A DNA stretch of 64,000 nt, taken from the NCBI GenBank assembly GCA_047626155.1, contig JBLHRR010000008.1, forward strand, positions 1 to 64,000, read 5' to 3'. The position numbers and the translations under genes were made by a program. Under the pieces are notes generated by a model that saw nothing but the letters and a program-made list of their open reading frames with translations, made no database searches and was not told the DNA's origin. The stretch comes from CALGLS01 sp047626155. Its GTDB lineage: Bacteria > Bacteroidota > Bacteroidia > Chitinophagales > Saprospiraceae. Shown piece after piece: positions 20,150 through 29,066 of the stretch (the first letter of the stretch is position 1; every line of letters starts with the position of its first letter).

Positions 20150-20182
20150 TAGTTCATAAAATGATATTTCCACTACCCTTAT

Positions 20183-23100
20183 ATGACCATTTCTAAGTTA
20201 GCATCTATTATCTGTATTCTGCTCTTTAGTTTCTCTATAGGGTGGGCACAGTCTACGCAGCTCCAACATTTTACGGGCAAAGAAGGCCTTGCGCAAAGTC
20301 AGGTGTATTGCCTGCTCGAGGATCAGCGCGGTTATCTTTGGCTAGGAACACAAGGTGGTGGCCTTAACCGCTTTGATGGAAAATCGTTTAGAAACTGGAG
20401 AACGAAAGATGGCCTCCCTAATAGCTTTGTAGATGCGCTGTATGAAAGCCAAGATGGAGTCCTTTGGGTTGGTACCAAAAATGGACTTAGCTCTTTCGAT
20501 GGTTTTAAATTTAAAAACCACAAGCCAGATAAAAATAGAGATATTGCTATAACATCAATTTTACAAAAAGAAGAAAATATACTTTGGATTGGTACCAGTA
20601 GAGGCCTCTATACTTTTGAAAAAGGAAAATGGGCTCTGGTTCCAGGTATTAAAAGAAGCCTTAGGGTTAATCATATCTTTCAGAATGAACGAGGGCTTTG
20701 GGTGAGTACCTCCAGAGGTTTACGTCGCATCCTAAACGGGGAAATAACAAATTACGACTACAACAAAAATATTGCAACCAAAAAAATAGAATGCGTCAAC
20801 GAGGATCAGGATGGCACTATGTGGATAGGTACCAGCGATGACGGTATCTATCTGATTGACAAAGAAGAGAAGATCATAAAAATGCCAGCCGTTGAAATGA
20901 GTGCCAAGCACATCCAGTCTATTTTTAGAGATCAGTTCAATAATATGTGGCTCGGCAGCCAAAGGGAAGGTATTACAATCTGGAGCCCAAGTGATAGTAG
21001 TTACCAGTATCTGAATCGATCTACCGGATTGCTTCGGAATGACATTCGCAGCCTGCTTCAGGATAAATGGGGGCATACCTGGATCGGAACACCGGGCGGA
21101 CTCAGTCGCTATGCCGGACAACAATTTGGGCAGCAGATGCTCAATCCCAACAGTAATGACAATAGCGTGTATGCATTGTTTGAAGACCAAGAGAAAAACA
21201 TCTGGCTCTCCGCTTCCAGCAAAGGATTGGCAAAGTTGAATGGCAGGGAGTTGACTCATTACGGTCAAGATTCCGGCTTCGTTGATCTCCGATGCAAAGC
21301 GCTTTTTATAGATCGGGAACAACGGCTTTGGGTCGGTGCGGAACCTCGTGGATTAGCTTTGTATGATGGCAGTACATTTCAATTTTTTAAAGAAGCGGAT
21401 GGTTTTAAAAGCCGATACGTAAAAGAAGTGTTGCAAGATACAAGTGGCGTTATATGGATAGCTACGGCAGATGACGGAATTTATAAAATGGAGGAAAAAG
21501 ATACTCTGGTTTTTGAAACAACAATGATCGTTGATAGCCTCGAAGGGAAAGCTTCTGGATTTAAAATGCGAACAGATACCATTTCAAAAAAATACTTTGG
21601 CATAAATAAGTTCAAGAAGTCACCCCTTAGAGGAGCTTATGTTTATGATCTTCTACTTGATAATCAGCAGCGACTTTGGGTAGCTACCCGAAGCCAGGGA
21701 TTGGCTTGTATAGTCAATGACAGCATCATTTTTAAGCTGAACAAAAGTAACGGTTTTCCAGATAATCATATCCGAAGCCTGGCTAGGCAAGATGATGATT
21801 TCCTTTGGCTTGGAACTGCCAACTCCGGAATCCTTCGTGTTGACCTCCAGAATATGACCTCCCCGCCAGAACAAATCAGTGAGGTGGATGGCTTAAATGC
21901 AAACAATGTATATGCATTGTTATTGGATGGTGAAGATAAGCTCTGGGCTGGCGCTGGAAAAGGAGTTGACCTGATTACTCTAAATGATGCTAAGGAGTTG
22001 AAAGCCATTCAGCATTTTGATAAAACGGATGGTTTTGCAGGTATTGAAATGTGTACCAATTCTATATTGAAAGACAGTCAGGGACGTATTTGGTTTGGTA
22101 CGGTGAACGGTTTGATGCAGTATTTACCGAACTTGAAAAAGGAGAATTCGGTACCACCGGTGGTCCATATTAGTGCCATCCGGATTGGTTATCAATTATT
22201 GAAAGAAAGCGAATACCATAGTTTTTCCAAAAGTTGGGGAGGTGCTATAGATGGTTTGATACTGCCACATAATGAGAACCAACTCAGCTTTGAATTTCAG
22301 GCGGTTAATCAAGCCAAGCCAGATCAAATTTTTTATGAATATTTCCTGGAAGGTTGGGATAAAAAATGGCTAGGGCCTTACCGACAAAACGCACCGGCGA
22401 ATTATTCCAACCTTGATCCAGGTAAATATACTTTTCGGGTAAGAGCCAGTAGTGGAGATGGGCAATATGGTAAAGAAAAGGTTAGCTGGTCTTTTGTTAT
22501 TAAGCTCCCTTTTTGGAAGACAAATTTCTTTTATCTGCTTTGTTTCCTCGCGTCTTTATTGTTGCTATTCTTGCTGGCCCAATTGTATGCTCGGCGTATT
22601 CGTCGGCAGGCTGCGGCCAAAACAGAGCGATTAGAAACGGAGAAAACAATCTTGGAGCTGGAGCAAAAAGCGTTGCAGTTGCAAATGAACCCTCATTTTA
22701 TTTTCAATGTACTCAATTCCATTCAGAGTTTGATTTCTCAAAAAGATGAACGAACAGCGCGTTATTTTTTAGCGAAATTTTCCAAGCTGATGCGCTCCAT
22801 TTTGGAAAATTCCAGAGAGGAAAGAATCCCTTTGGAGCAAGAAATAGAAACGCTGGAACATTATCTTTCTGTGGAACGCTTTAGCCGCGATGATCAGTTT
22901 GACTATGAAATTTATATCGATCCAAAATTAGACGTTGAATCCATAATGATGGCTCCAATGTTACTACAACCTTTTTTAGAAAATGCGATTATTCATGGCG
23001 TGGGCCAGGTGAAAGAAGGTGGAAAAATAAAATTGTCTTTTATTCAAAACTATGGGACACTAGAATGTGTCATTGAAGATAATGGTCCCGGAATAGCAAA

Positions 23101-23278
23101 AGCAAGGGAACGAAAGAGTCAACAAGAACATACCCATAAATCAACAGGGCTGGAAGTAACGAAAGAGCGATTGGATATTCTAAATCCATTAGCAAAAGGC
23201 AAGAGCCTAGAGATGATTGATCGAGCGGCTGATGGAGTAGGGGAAGGGACGAAGGTTATCGTAAGATTATTGTTGTAA
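20183..23278 (+). CDS. Two-component propeller sensor histidine kinase (LytS-type)
   Basis: The 1031-residue protein starts with a signal peptide (IICILLFSFSIGWAQ). About 600 residues of Reg_prop repeats follow, with the recurring LWIGT.. and GLYxF patterns, forming two seven-bladed propellers. A Y_Y_Y domain comes next (about 700-775, ending FRVRASSGDG), then one transmembrane helix (about 782-806). The cytoplasmic kinase is of the His_kinase/LytS type, with phospho-acceptor His838 in LQMNPHFIFN, N-box PFLENAIIHG and a G-box EDNGPGI. Unlike SusR-type hybrid systems it has no receiver or AraC domain, and no LytTR regulator is adjacent. It senses an unknown periplasmic ligand. Its stop codon overlaps the 3' end of the convergent desaturase gene. 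Confidence 0.9.
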   Translation: MTISKLASIICILLFSFSIGWAQSTQLQHFTGKEGLAQSQVYCLLEDQRGYLWLGTQGGGLNRFDGKSFRNWRTKDGLPNSFVDALYESQDGVLWVGTKNGLSSFDGFKFKNHKPDKNRDIAITSILQKEENILWIGTSRGLYTFEKGKWALVPGIKRSLRVNHIFQNERGLWVSTSRGLRRILNGEITNYDYNKNIATKKIECVNEDQDGTMWIGTSDDGIYLIDKEEKIIKMPAVEMSAKHIQSIFRDQFNNMWLGSQREGITIWSPSDSSYQYLNRSTGLLRNDIRSLLQDKWGHTWIGTPGGLSRYAGQQFGQQMLNPNSNDNSVYALFEDQEKNIWLSASSKGLAKLNGRELTHYGQDSGFVDLRCKALFIDREQRLWVGAEPRGLALYDGSTFQFFKEADGFKSRYVKEVLQDTSGVIWIATADDGIYKMEEKDTLVFETTMIVDSLEGKASGFKMRTDTISKKYFGINKFKKSPLRGAYVYDLLLDNQQRLWVATRSQGLACIVNDSIIFKLNKSNGFPDNHIRSLARQDDDFLWLGTANSGILRVDLQNMTSPPEQISEVDGLNANNVYALLLDGEDKLWAGAGKGVDLITLNDAKELKAIQHFDKTDGFAGIEMCTNSILKDSQGRIWFGTVNGLMQYLPNLKKENSVPPVVHISAIRIGYQLLKESEYHSFSKSWGGAIDGLILPHNENQLSFEFQAVNQAKPDQIFYEYFLEGWDKKWLGPYRQNAPANYSNLDPGKYTFRVRASSGDGQYGKEKVSWSFVIKLPFWKTNFFYLLCFLASLLLLFLLAQLYARRIRRQAAAKTERLETEKTILELEQKALQLQMNPHFIFNVLNSIQSLISQKDERTARYFLAKFSKLMRSILENSREERIPLEQEIETLEHYLSVERFSRDDQFDYEIYIDPKLDVESIMMAPMLLQPFLENAIIHGVGQVKEGGKIKLSFIQNYGTLECVIEDNGPGIAKARERKSQQEHTHKSTGLEVTKERLDILNPLAKGKSLEMIDRAADGVGEGTKVIVRLLL

Positions 23279-24526
23279 TGATAAAGAACGGGCTTCTTTA
23301 CTGAAAAGAAAACTCATCAAAAAAGACAATAAAAAATATCCCGCCATCAACAAACTACCTCCATTGATAAAGTCGTCAATAAAAAACCAACCATCCAAAC
23401 TATACAATAAAACTGTCGCAACCAAAAGTTTCACTCCCTCGGTCCAGATTGCCCATCGGCTTCGATCCATTAAAGTAGTATAAGCGAAAACAGAAAGTAC
23501 GATGAACCCTCCATGTAGTACGCTATTGGTGAAGCTAAACTCCGCAATGCGATTGAAAGCATACATCATCAGCATAAAATGAAAAATGAGTTGAAACCAA
23601 GACCAAGCTTGTAGTAGCGTAGAAGAAGGAGGTTGATACTTTTTTTGTAGATGTACATCCATTAAAGCGAAAACGGGAAACTCTTGTTGAACATCCGAAG
23701 GTCGCCAGCCTGTGGGCATAAACCAGATGCGAATTTTATCCCACCAGGAACGGGCACGCCAAGCATCTCTAACCAAAAGCCAGAAGTGTTGTAAATTGAT
23801 AAGGATCGGATTCCATGTTTCTACCGGCCGCGTTACACCATAGACAGGAGGAACGCTTTCCAACTCTTCCTGAAAAGTACCGAAGAGTTTATCCCATACA
23901 ATAAAAATTTGCGCAAAGTTCTTATCCATATATTCCACATTGATGGAATGATGTACTCTGTGGTGAGAAGGAGTAACAATGATTTTTTCCAACCAACCCA
24001 TTTTCCCAATCAGACGAGTGTGGTACCAGAACTGAGCAAAGAGATGTAGTGGTGCTACTACTGCAATCACCTTTTGAGGTACACCCAATATGGCTAAAGG
24101 AATATACAAGAAAAAGAAAATGGAGAAAACGACCGAGATGTTTTGTCGCAAGGCGCAGGACAAATTGTACTCTTCGCTGCTATGGTGTATGATATGTCGA
24201 TTCCAAAGTAGATTGATGGTATGTTCAAAACGATGCCCCCAATAGCCAGCAAAATCTTTTCCGATAAAGGCCAGTACATATAAACTCAGAGTGGATTGAA
24301 TATTAAAAATAGCAAGATGCTCAACCATCCATCCGTAACTAACAATAACAACGGTAAGGCCGAGCACGTCTTTGATCACATTAGTGATACCGGAACTGAG
24401 ACTGGAAATGGTATCCATGCTGTTGGCAACCCCTATGCCTTTGTAGCGACTTACAAGCCATTCGATAGCAATGAGCAGGAGAAAGAGGGGGATGCCGAAG
24501 TTGAGCACTTGAACGTAGGATTCCAT
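23267..24526 (-). CDS. Sterol desaturase/fatty acid hydroxylase family protein
   Basis: This 419-residue integral membrane protein carries the histidine clusters of the di-iron fatty acid hydroxylase superfamily: HRFEHTINLLWNRHIIHH near residue 95 and HHRVHHSIN near residue 195. About eight hydrophobic helices surround them. The extra C-terminal membrane region after the hydroxylase domain is typical of bacterial members. It probably hydroxylates or desaturates a membrane lipid with oxygen. The last 12 bp overlap the kinase gene tail to tail. A possible -7 box (TACTTTTG, minus strand) lies at 24566-24573. Confidence 0.85.
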   Translation of the reverse strand: MESYVQVLNFGIPLFLLLIAIEWLVSRYKGIGVANSMDTISSLSSGITNVIKDVLGLTVVIVSYGWMVEHLAIFNIQSTLSLYVLAFIGKDFAGYWGHRFEHTINLLWNRHIIHHSSEEYNLSCALRQNISVVFSIFFFLYIPLAILGVPQKVIAVVAPLHLFAQFWYHTRLIGKMGWLEKIIVTPSHHRVHHSINVEYMDKNFAQIFIVWDKLFGTFQEELESVPPVYGVTRPVETWNPILINLQHFWLLVRDAWRARSWWDKIRIWFMPTGWRPSDVQQEFPVFALMDVHLQKKYQPPSSTLLQAWSWFQLIFHFMLMMYAFNRIAEFSFTNSVLHGGFIVLSVFAYTTLMDRSRWAIWTEGVKLLVATVLLYSLDGWFFIDDFINGGSLLMAGYFLLSFLMSFLFSKEARSLSLQQ

Positions 24527-24607
24527 TGAAAAGCGTTATTTAATATTTAAAATATAGACACGTTTCAAAAGTACCAAAAAAAAGTAAGAGGAGTGGCTTT
24601 GTAAAAC

Positions 24608-24635
24608 AAAAAAGGCCCTCATAAAAATGAGAGCC
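24608..24635 (-). terminator. Terminator of tRNA-Phe
   Basis: On the minus strand GGCTCTCAT pairs with ATGAGGGCC (24614-24622 with 24627-24635) around a TTTT loop, and is followed by six T residues. It starts 10 bp past the 3' end of the tRNA. Confidence 0.8.
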
Positions 24636-24644
24636 TCTTTCCGG

Positions 24645-24717
24645 TGGTGCCTCCAGGAATCGAACCAGGGACACATGGATTTTCAGTCCATTGCTCTACC
24701 AACTGAGCTAAGGCACC
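24645..24717 (-). tRNA. tRNA-Phe (GAA)
   Basis: The minus-strand sequence folds as a 73-nt tRNA. The acceptor stem is GGTGCCT with AGGCACC, the D arm is TAGCTCAGTTGGTAGAGCA, the anticodon stem is ATGGA/TCCAT with loop CTGAAAA, and the T arm contains GGTTCGATTCC. The anticodon GAA is at 24682-24684 and reads phenylalanine codons. The CCA end is not encoded: the discriminator A is followed by CCG. Confidence 0.97.
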
Positions 24718-24763
24718 GTTGCAAGAAGTTCAGGCTAATCTCCTAGACCCCTTTTGAGCGCTG

Positions 24764-24795
24764 CAAAAGTAGATTCTTTTTTCATTAACCACAAG
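24764..24795 (-). promoter_or_regulatory. Promoter of tRNA-Phe
   Basis: Read on the minus strand, TACTTTTG (24764-24771) matches TANNTTTG. A CTTG (24792-24795) 20 bp upstream is one mismatch from TTTG. The predicted start is about 40 nt before the mature tRNA. Confidence 0.55.
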
Positions 24796-24970
24796 GAATA
24801 ATGAACTTTATTTTTAAAGTTATTTTCTAAAAATAATGATAAGCTAATGGATAGGGGCTTTTTTGCAATATTCAACCTTAGGAAAAGGTATTCTCAAGAA
24901 TGTTTAGTTAGTATACAAGTCGTAAACTGACGTAACGAGCGTTACCTTTTTTTAAAAAAAAGGAATTTAA

Positions 24971-25003
24971 CATTGCGCTTCTTTGCGCCTTTGCGGTGAA
25001 AAA
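24971..25003. repeat. TGCG-periodic intergenic repeat, copy B
   Basis: The sequence CATTGCGCTTCTTTGCGCC followed by TTTGCGGTGAAAAA shows a 9-10-base periodicity in TTGCG. On the minus strand it reads CCGCAAAGGCGCAAAG, a short dispersed motif I recognise from many bacterial genomes. A diverged relative is at 13569-13604. Confidence 0.5.
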
Positions 25004-25022
25004 TAATTGGAGGAACGCCAAT

Positions 25023-26780
25023 TCACTTAGAAAACTGCATCTCATACAAATCCCGATAATGTCCATCCTCCATACGCAACAACTCTTCATGAGGCCCGAA
25101 CTCCATAATATTTCCTTTGTCTAATACCATAATGTTGTTAGCATGGCGAATGGTGGAAAGCCGGTGCGCAATGATAATAGAAGTTCGTTTATCAATTAAT
25201 TTCTCAATAGCATACTGGATCACTGCTTCCGTCTCCGGATCAATGGACGAAGTCGCCTCATCCAAAATCAGTATATCGGGATCGAAAACAAGAGCTCGGA
25301 CAAAAGAAATTAACTGTCGTTGGCCAAGAGATAGGGTTGCTCCGCGTTCCATTACTTCATAGTCGTAGCCTCCAGGTAGTTTTTCTATAAATCGATGAGC
25401 ACCAATCAATTTCGCAGCAGCGATCACTTGTGCCTTGCTAATTCGATCATCCCGAAGGTTGATGTTTTCATAAACAGAACCTGAAAATAAAAACACATCC
25501 TGCAATACTACGGCAATGCGTTTCCGCAAACTGGCCAATTCATAATCTTTAATATCGACATCATCAATACTAATGCAACCCGATTGAATTTCATAGAACC
25601 GGTTAAGAATATTTATAATTGTGGTCTTACCAGATCCAGTACTCCCCACAATGGCCAGAGTCTCTCCAGGCTTGATGTTAAAGCTGATGTTTTTGAGAAT
25701 ATAGTTAGGAAGATTGTAAGCAAAATTGACATCTTCGAATCGTACCTTGCCCTCTAGTCTTGGAGCTTTTATCTTTCCAGTGTTAGCAATTACGCTATTG
25801 TCGTCCAGTAAATTGAAGACTCTTTCCGAAGCCACCAACCCCATTTGTAAAGTATTGAATTTATCAGCCAGCATCCTGATCGGACGGAACATCATAGAAA
25901 GATAGATTGGAAAAGCAACCATAGCACCAGCAGTTACACCTGCACCGATCATCGCTTCGCGTGCTCCAAACCAAACCATCAAGCCAAGCGCCATCGCAGA
26001 AATGATTTCCACTACTGGGAAAAATACAGCATAGTATAAAATGGAATCCAGATTGGCTTGTGTATACGTTCTATTGATCTCCTTAAATCGGGACATTTCT
26101 TGTTTCTCTGCATTGAATATTTGAACCACCTGCATCCCACTAATACGTTCTTGCAGGAATGCATTCATAACCGATACCTGGTTCCGAACGGTTTGAAAGG
26201 CAATTTTTACTTTTTCTTTGAAAATATAAGTTGCTATAAATAAAAGCGGAAGAACAGTCAAACAGACCAAAGTCAGTTCCCAACTGGTATAGAGCATAAC
26301 CGATACGACTGCTATTACTGTTAGTACGTCTGCAACAATCGTAATGACCCCTTCTGTGAAAATCCTATTTATGGTCTCGATGTCACTAATGGTCCTGGTT
26401 GTGGAGGTGCCAATAGGAGTGTTGTCAAAATACTTCAAACGAAGATTGATGAGGTGTTTAAAAACCTGCATCCTCAAATCCCGAATGACGGATTGTCCCA
26501 GCCAATTGGTCGAGTAGATAAAAACATAACGCAAGCCCACCTCAATAAATAAGGTGCCGATAATAATCATCAATATCCGATTCATACCTGCTACATCAAA
26601 TTTGAAGACATAGTCGTCAATCATCACATTAATAAGGTAAGGCCGCACGACAGCCAAAGGAGCGAGGATAACAGCCAAGCCAGCAGCTAAAGCAAAAATA
26701 CTCCGATAGGGCCGGGCCCAACCCAGTAGTCTCCATAGCAATGAAATGTCCGCTTTGTTTGTGTTTTGCTCCGTACTCAT
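25023..26780 (-). CDS. ABC exporter, fused permease and ATPase (MsbA-like)
   Basis: This 585-residue half-transporter has an N-terminal six-helix type I exporter domain (about 20-310) and a C-terminal nucleotide-binding domain. The Walker A motif GSTGSGKTT is near residue 380, the signature LSLGQRQ near 490, and the Walker B/D-loop is ILILDEATSSIDPET. The His switch is IIAHRLST. It probably works as a homodimer exporting lipids, drugs or peptides. No partner half-transporter is adjacent, so the substrate is open. Confidence 0.9.
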   Translation of the reverse strand: MSTEQNTNKADISLLWRLLGWARPYRSIFALAAGLAVILAPLAVVRPYLINVMIDDYVFKFDVAGMNRILMIIIGTLFIEVGLRYVFIYSTNWLGQSVIRDLRMQVFKHLINLRLKYFDNTPIGTSTTRTISDIETINRIFTEGVITIVADVLTVIAVVSVMLYTSWELTLVCLTVLPLLFIATYIFKEKVKIAFQTVRNQVSVMNAFLQERISGMQVVQIFNAEKQEMSRFKEINRTYTQANLDSILYYAVFFPVVEIISAMALGLMVWFGAREAMIGAGVTAGAMVAFPIYLSMMFRPIRMLADKFNTLQMGLVASERVFNLLDDNSVIANTGKIKAPRLEGKVRFEDVNFAYNLPNYILKNISFNIKPGETLAIVGSTGSGKTTIINILNRFYEIQSGCISIDDVDIKDYELASLRKRIAVVLQDVFLFSGSVYENINLRDDRISKAQVIAAAKLIGAHRFIEKLPGGYDYEVMERGATLSLGQRQLISFVRALVFDPDILILDEATSSIDPETEAVIQYAIEKLIDKRTSIIIAHRLSTIRHANNIMVLDKGNIMEFGPHEELLRMEDGHYRDLYEMQFSK

Positions 26781-27264
26781 GATCAGTTAAACAAGGATAT
26801 TGGTTTCTGGTTTTAAAATACAGTTAATACTTCAGGGAACGGGTAGAACCAGAAGGGATAAAAATATCTGTCAGCTCATAGTCCCGCTTATAGAAGGCAA
26901 ATATAATATATTATAATTGGTCTGTTTTCTTTGTAGGTCTTTGGCGAGGTACAACCCCAGCTGGGGTAGGTTTTACAATCTGACGATATAGAGTTGCGGT
27001 ACTTTTTTACAATCTATTGTTGACCCCATTCGGGGTCACAGTAGGTTAGCTGAAAGTAAAACGGTGTGTCCGACCCCGTAGGGTGTCGCAACTTCCGTAA
27101 AAAGGGTACGACTATGGGGTCGAAAGATTCTGAAATAATATAAGCTAACCTACTGTGACCGCGCTGCGGTCAGTCCAAAACGCAACATCATTATTAACAA
27201 ACAAAAACGCACCGCAAGTTTACCCCCGCAGGTTGTACACCTTACCTCATTGGGGTTTGTATGT
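26781..27264. repeat. REP-like palindrome cluster beside the decayed transposase
   Basis: There is no gene in this gap. Palindromes lie at 26954-26967 (ACCCCAGCTGGGGT), 27021-27038 (TGACCCC-ATTC-GGGGTCA), about 27070-27089 (CGACCCC...GGGTGTCG) and 27157-27171 (GACCGC-GCT-GCGGTC). An 18-base inverted repeat joins two of them: GGTCACAGTAGGTTAGCT at 27034-27051 and its complement at 27143-27160. GTAGGTT, or its complement AACCTAC, occurs next to three hairpins. This resembles paired REP sequences (a BIME-like arrangement) downstream of a RAYT gene. Confidence 0.65.
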
Positions 27265-27695
27265 TCAATCTAAAAATTCAAAAATATACTCATTCTTAAA
27301 TTCAATTTCATAGGATTTCAAAAAAGCCATATATTCCTTACGAAATGATTTCCTACTATGATGATACCCTTCTCTCTATAACCATGAGAGAATACACCAT
27401 ATCCGCATTGCCACTCAAATTTAAACGGGGAAAATTTATTGTTTTTGATATAAACACTTGACGCTTTTTTTATTTCTCTTACCAAGTCTTCAATCAATTC
27501 ATAGCCTTTATAATCTAGGAATAGATGAACATGATCGTGATGGCCATTGACAGCTAAAGAATAATGCTTTCGTTGGTTTATAATACCAGTCATGTACTGA
27601 AAAATTTCCTGCCTCCAGGATTGGTCAAGTAAAGCTTCTCTGTTTTTAACTGCGAAAATAATTTGCAGATATACTTTTCGATAGGTGTTTGCCAT
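27265..27695 (-). pseudogene. Y1/IS200-like (RAYT-type) transposase, frameshifted with internal deletion
   Basis: The ATG at 27695 opens a frame with the family N-terminus (YRKVYLQIIFAVKNREALL) and the HUH nuclease motif NGHHDHVHLF. After WQCGYGVFSHGYREKG the frame runs into 14 unrelated residues and stops at 27318. The family's C-terminus continues in another frame (HHSRKSFRKEYMAFLKSYEIEF ... IFEFLD, quoted in parts) to a stop at 27265. Compared with relatives, roughly eight residues are missing at the junction. That segment normally carries the catalytic tyrosine in a ..YI.NQ.. helix. The gene is therefore inactive unless this is a sequence error. It borders REP-like repeats on both sides. 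Confidence 0.75.
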
Positions 27696-27743
27696 AATAG
27701 TTTTTATTAGAGATGATTAAAAATTAAGTTTCTTCGTCATCTA

Positions 27744-27773
27744 CTCAGGTCTGTCCTGAGCCTGTCGAATGGG
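27744..27773. repeat. Second REP-type hairpin, upstream of the transposase
   Basis: CTCAGG (27744-27749) and CCTGAG (27755-27760) form a stem around TCTGT, followed by CCTGTCGAATGGG. On the minus strand this contains TTCGACAGGCTCAGGACAG, a palindromic motif seen in many bacterial genomes and often tied to RAYT transposases. Confidence 0.5.
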
Positions 27774-27825
27774 CTTCTATAAAACATAAAAAGCACTGCA
27801 GCTTTATATCGCCAAGTTGTATAAC

Positions 27826-28536
27826 CTAGCCCAGAACCCCCTCATCTCCAAAGCTATAATACCCCTGCTCAGACACAATTAAATGATCTATAACAGAAAT
27901 ATCAATGGCTTCTCCAGCTTTACGTAATTTCCTTGTTATATCAATGTCAGCCTGACTAGGTGTTAAATTTCCGGACGGATGATTGTGGCAAAGAATGATG
28001 GAGCAAGCTAACGCCTGTACCGCAGTTTTAAAAATAATTTTTCCATCCACTACCGTTCCTGAAACACCGCCTTGGCTGATATTTTTTTTACCAATAACCT
28101 GATTGGCTCGGTTGAGCATTATAATCCAAAACTCCTCATGTGGTAGGTCAATGATACTTGGTGCGATGACATTGTATACATCCTTACTAGAACGAATGAC
28201 TGGCCGCGTTTTAATATCTGTGGTCTGTCGTCGTCGGCCTAACTCCAAAGCGGCCACAATGCTGATGGCTTTTGCCTCCCCAATACCTTTGAAGGAAGTA
28301 AGCTCCTGTATGTTCCTTTTTCCAAGTAACTGCAGGTCATTTTCAACCGATTTTAGAATACTTTGGCAGAGGCCAAGAGCAGTTTGCTCACGAGAACCTG
28401 AGCCGATAAGAATGGCCAGTAGTTCTGCATCGGAAAGAATCGCTTTGCCTTTGAGTAATAATTTTTCTCTTGGGCGATCTTCCTCAGCCCATGATTTTAT
28501 CCCCATGACGGGTCTTGTGTATGTATTGTTATTCAT
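27826..28536 (-). CDS. radC: RadC-like JAB domain DNA repair protein
   Basis: This 236-residue protein has an N-terminal helix-hairpin-helix region (LTSFKGIGEAKAISIVAALELG at about 80-100, quoted in parts) and a C-terminal JAB/MPN+ domain with the metal motif CHNHPSGNLTPSQAD. Length and domain order match chromosomal RadC. Its biochemical role is still debated despite the name. The gene is 130 bp upstream of the transposase remnant but shows no signs of mobility itself. Confidence 0.92.
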   Translation of the reverse strand: MNNNTYTRPVMGIKSWAEEDRPREKLLLKGKAILSDAELLAILIGSGSREQTALGLCQSILKSVENDLQLLGKRNIQELTSFKGIGEAKAISIVAALELGRRRQTTDIKTRPVIRSSKDVYNVIAPSIIDLPHEEFWIIMLNRANQVIGKKNISQGGVSGTVVDGKIIFKTAVQALACSIILCHNHPSGNLTPSQADIDITRKLRKAGEAIDISVIDHLIVSEQGYYSFGDEGVLG

Positions 28537-28634
28537 GTTTAATTTTTTAAAAGTGGAAGAGTTGAAAATTCAACCCTTCCCGAATGGCTCTCTGTAAATC
28601 AGTCGCACAACTAGGGACTCTAAGAAGCACCATT

Positions 28635-29066
28635 TTATGCGGCCTGCGTTGCTATTAAGCTCAATTTTTCTAATCGAATGGTAATCGCTCCCGGCTGTCG
28701 CTGCAACTCTTCTGAAATGGTCATCGTGTTATTCCCTTGCTTGAAGAGCAAAGCCAAATCCGCATCTTCTTTCTTCGTCCACGGCTCGTAGGCATTGGCG
28801 TACTTTTGTTTTGCTCTTGCAATTCTAGCATCTCTCGTGGTTTCCTTTCGGGTGAAGTTGACAAGGCTACTCGTAACTTTAGAAGCGACCTGTGCTATTT
28901 CATTTTCAAAGATGAAAATCTGTCGTCTTTCAGTAGTGCCATCATTTTTTGTTTTGACTTCACTTATGATTAAATAATTAGAACCATTCTCCGCTTCTTT
29001 TATGTCAAAATAGAAACTACGTGTTTTTGATTCTACGCTGGTCGTGTACAAGGATTGCTTTTTCAT
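28635..29066 (-). CDS. DUF3276 PUR-alpha-like nucleic-acid-binding protein with C-terminal helical domain
   Basis: Residues about 5-70 match the DUF3276/PUR-alpha-like fold (YTTSVESKTRSFYFDIKEAE ... YLIISEVK), which binds single-stranded nucleic acid in Borrelia and Bacteroidota relatives. The last 50 residues (EPWTKKEDADLALLFKQG ... ITIRLEKL) look like a SANT/Myb-type or helix-turn-helix domain. It is 143 residues, cytoplasmic, with no transmembrane part. A regulatory role is likely but not proven. It lies 98 bp upstream of radC on the same strand, with a long AT-rich leader before it. Confidence 0.75.
   Translation of the reverse strand: MKKQSLYTTSVESKTRSFYFDIKEAENGSNYLIISEVKTKNDGTTERRQIFIFENEIAQVASKVTSSLVNFTRKETTRDARIARAKQKYANAYEPWTKKEDADLALLFKQGNNTMTISEELQRQPGAITIRLEKLSLIATQAA

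Larger units (their letters stand above)
24718..25022. other. Gap upstream of tRNA-Phe
   Basis: This gap holds the tRNA promoter (24764-24795) and the short repeat at 24971-25003. The middle is AT-rich with no recognisable gene. Confidence 0.5.

Noticed and set aside
20732..21322. 196-codon minus-strand frame inside the propeller kinase
   Set aside because: The opposite strand carries clear Reg_prop repeats; this frame has no signal or motif.
24600..24640. Possible CRISPR or attachment site beside tRNA-Phe
   Set aside because: The palindrome is a standard terminator; there is no direct repeat of the tRNA 3' end and no integrase or foreign block nearby.
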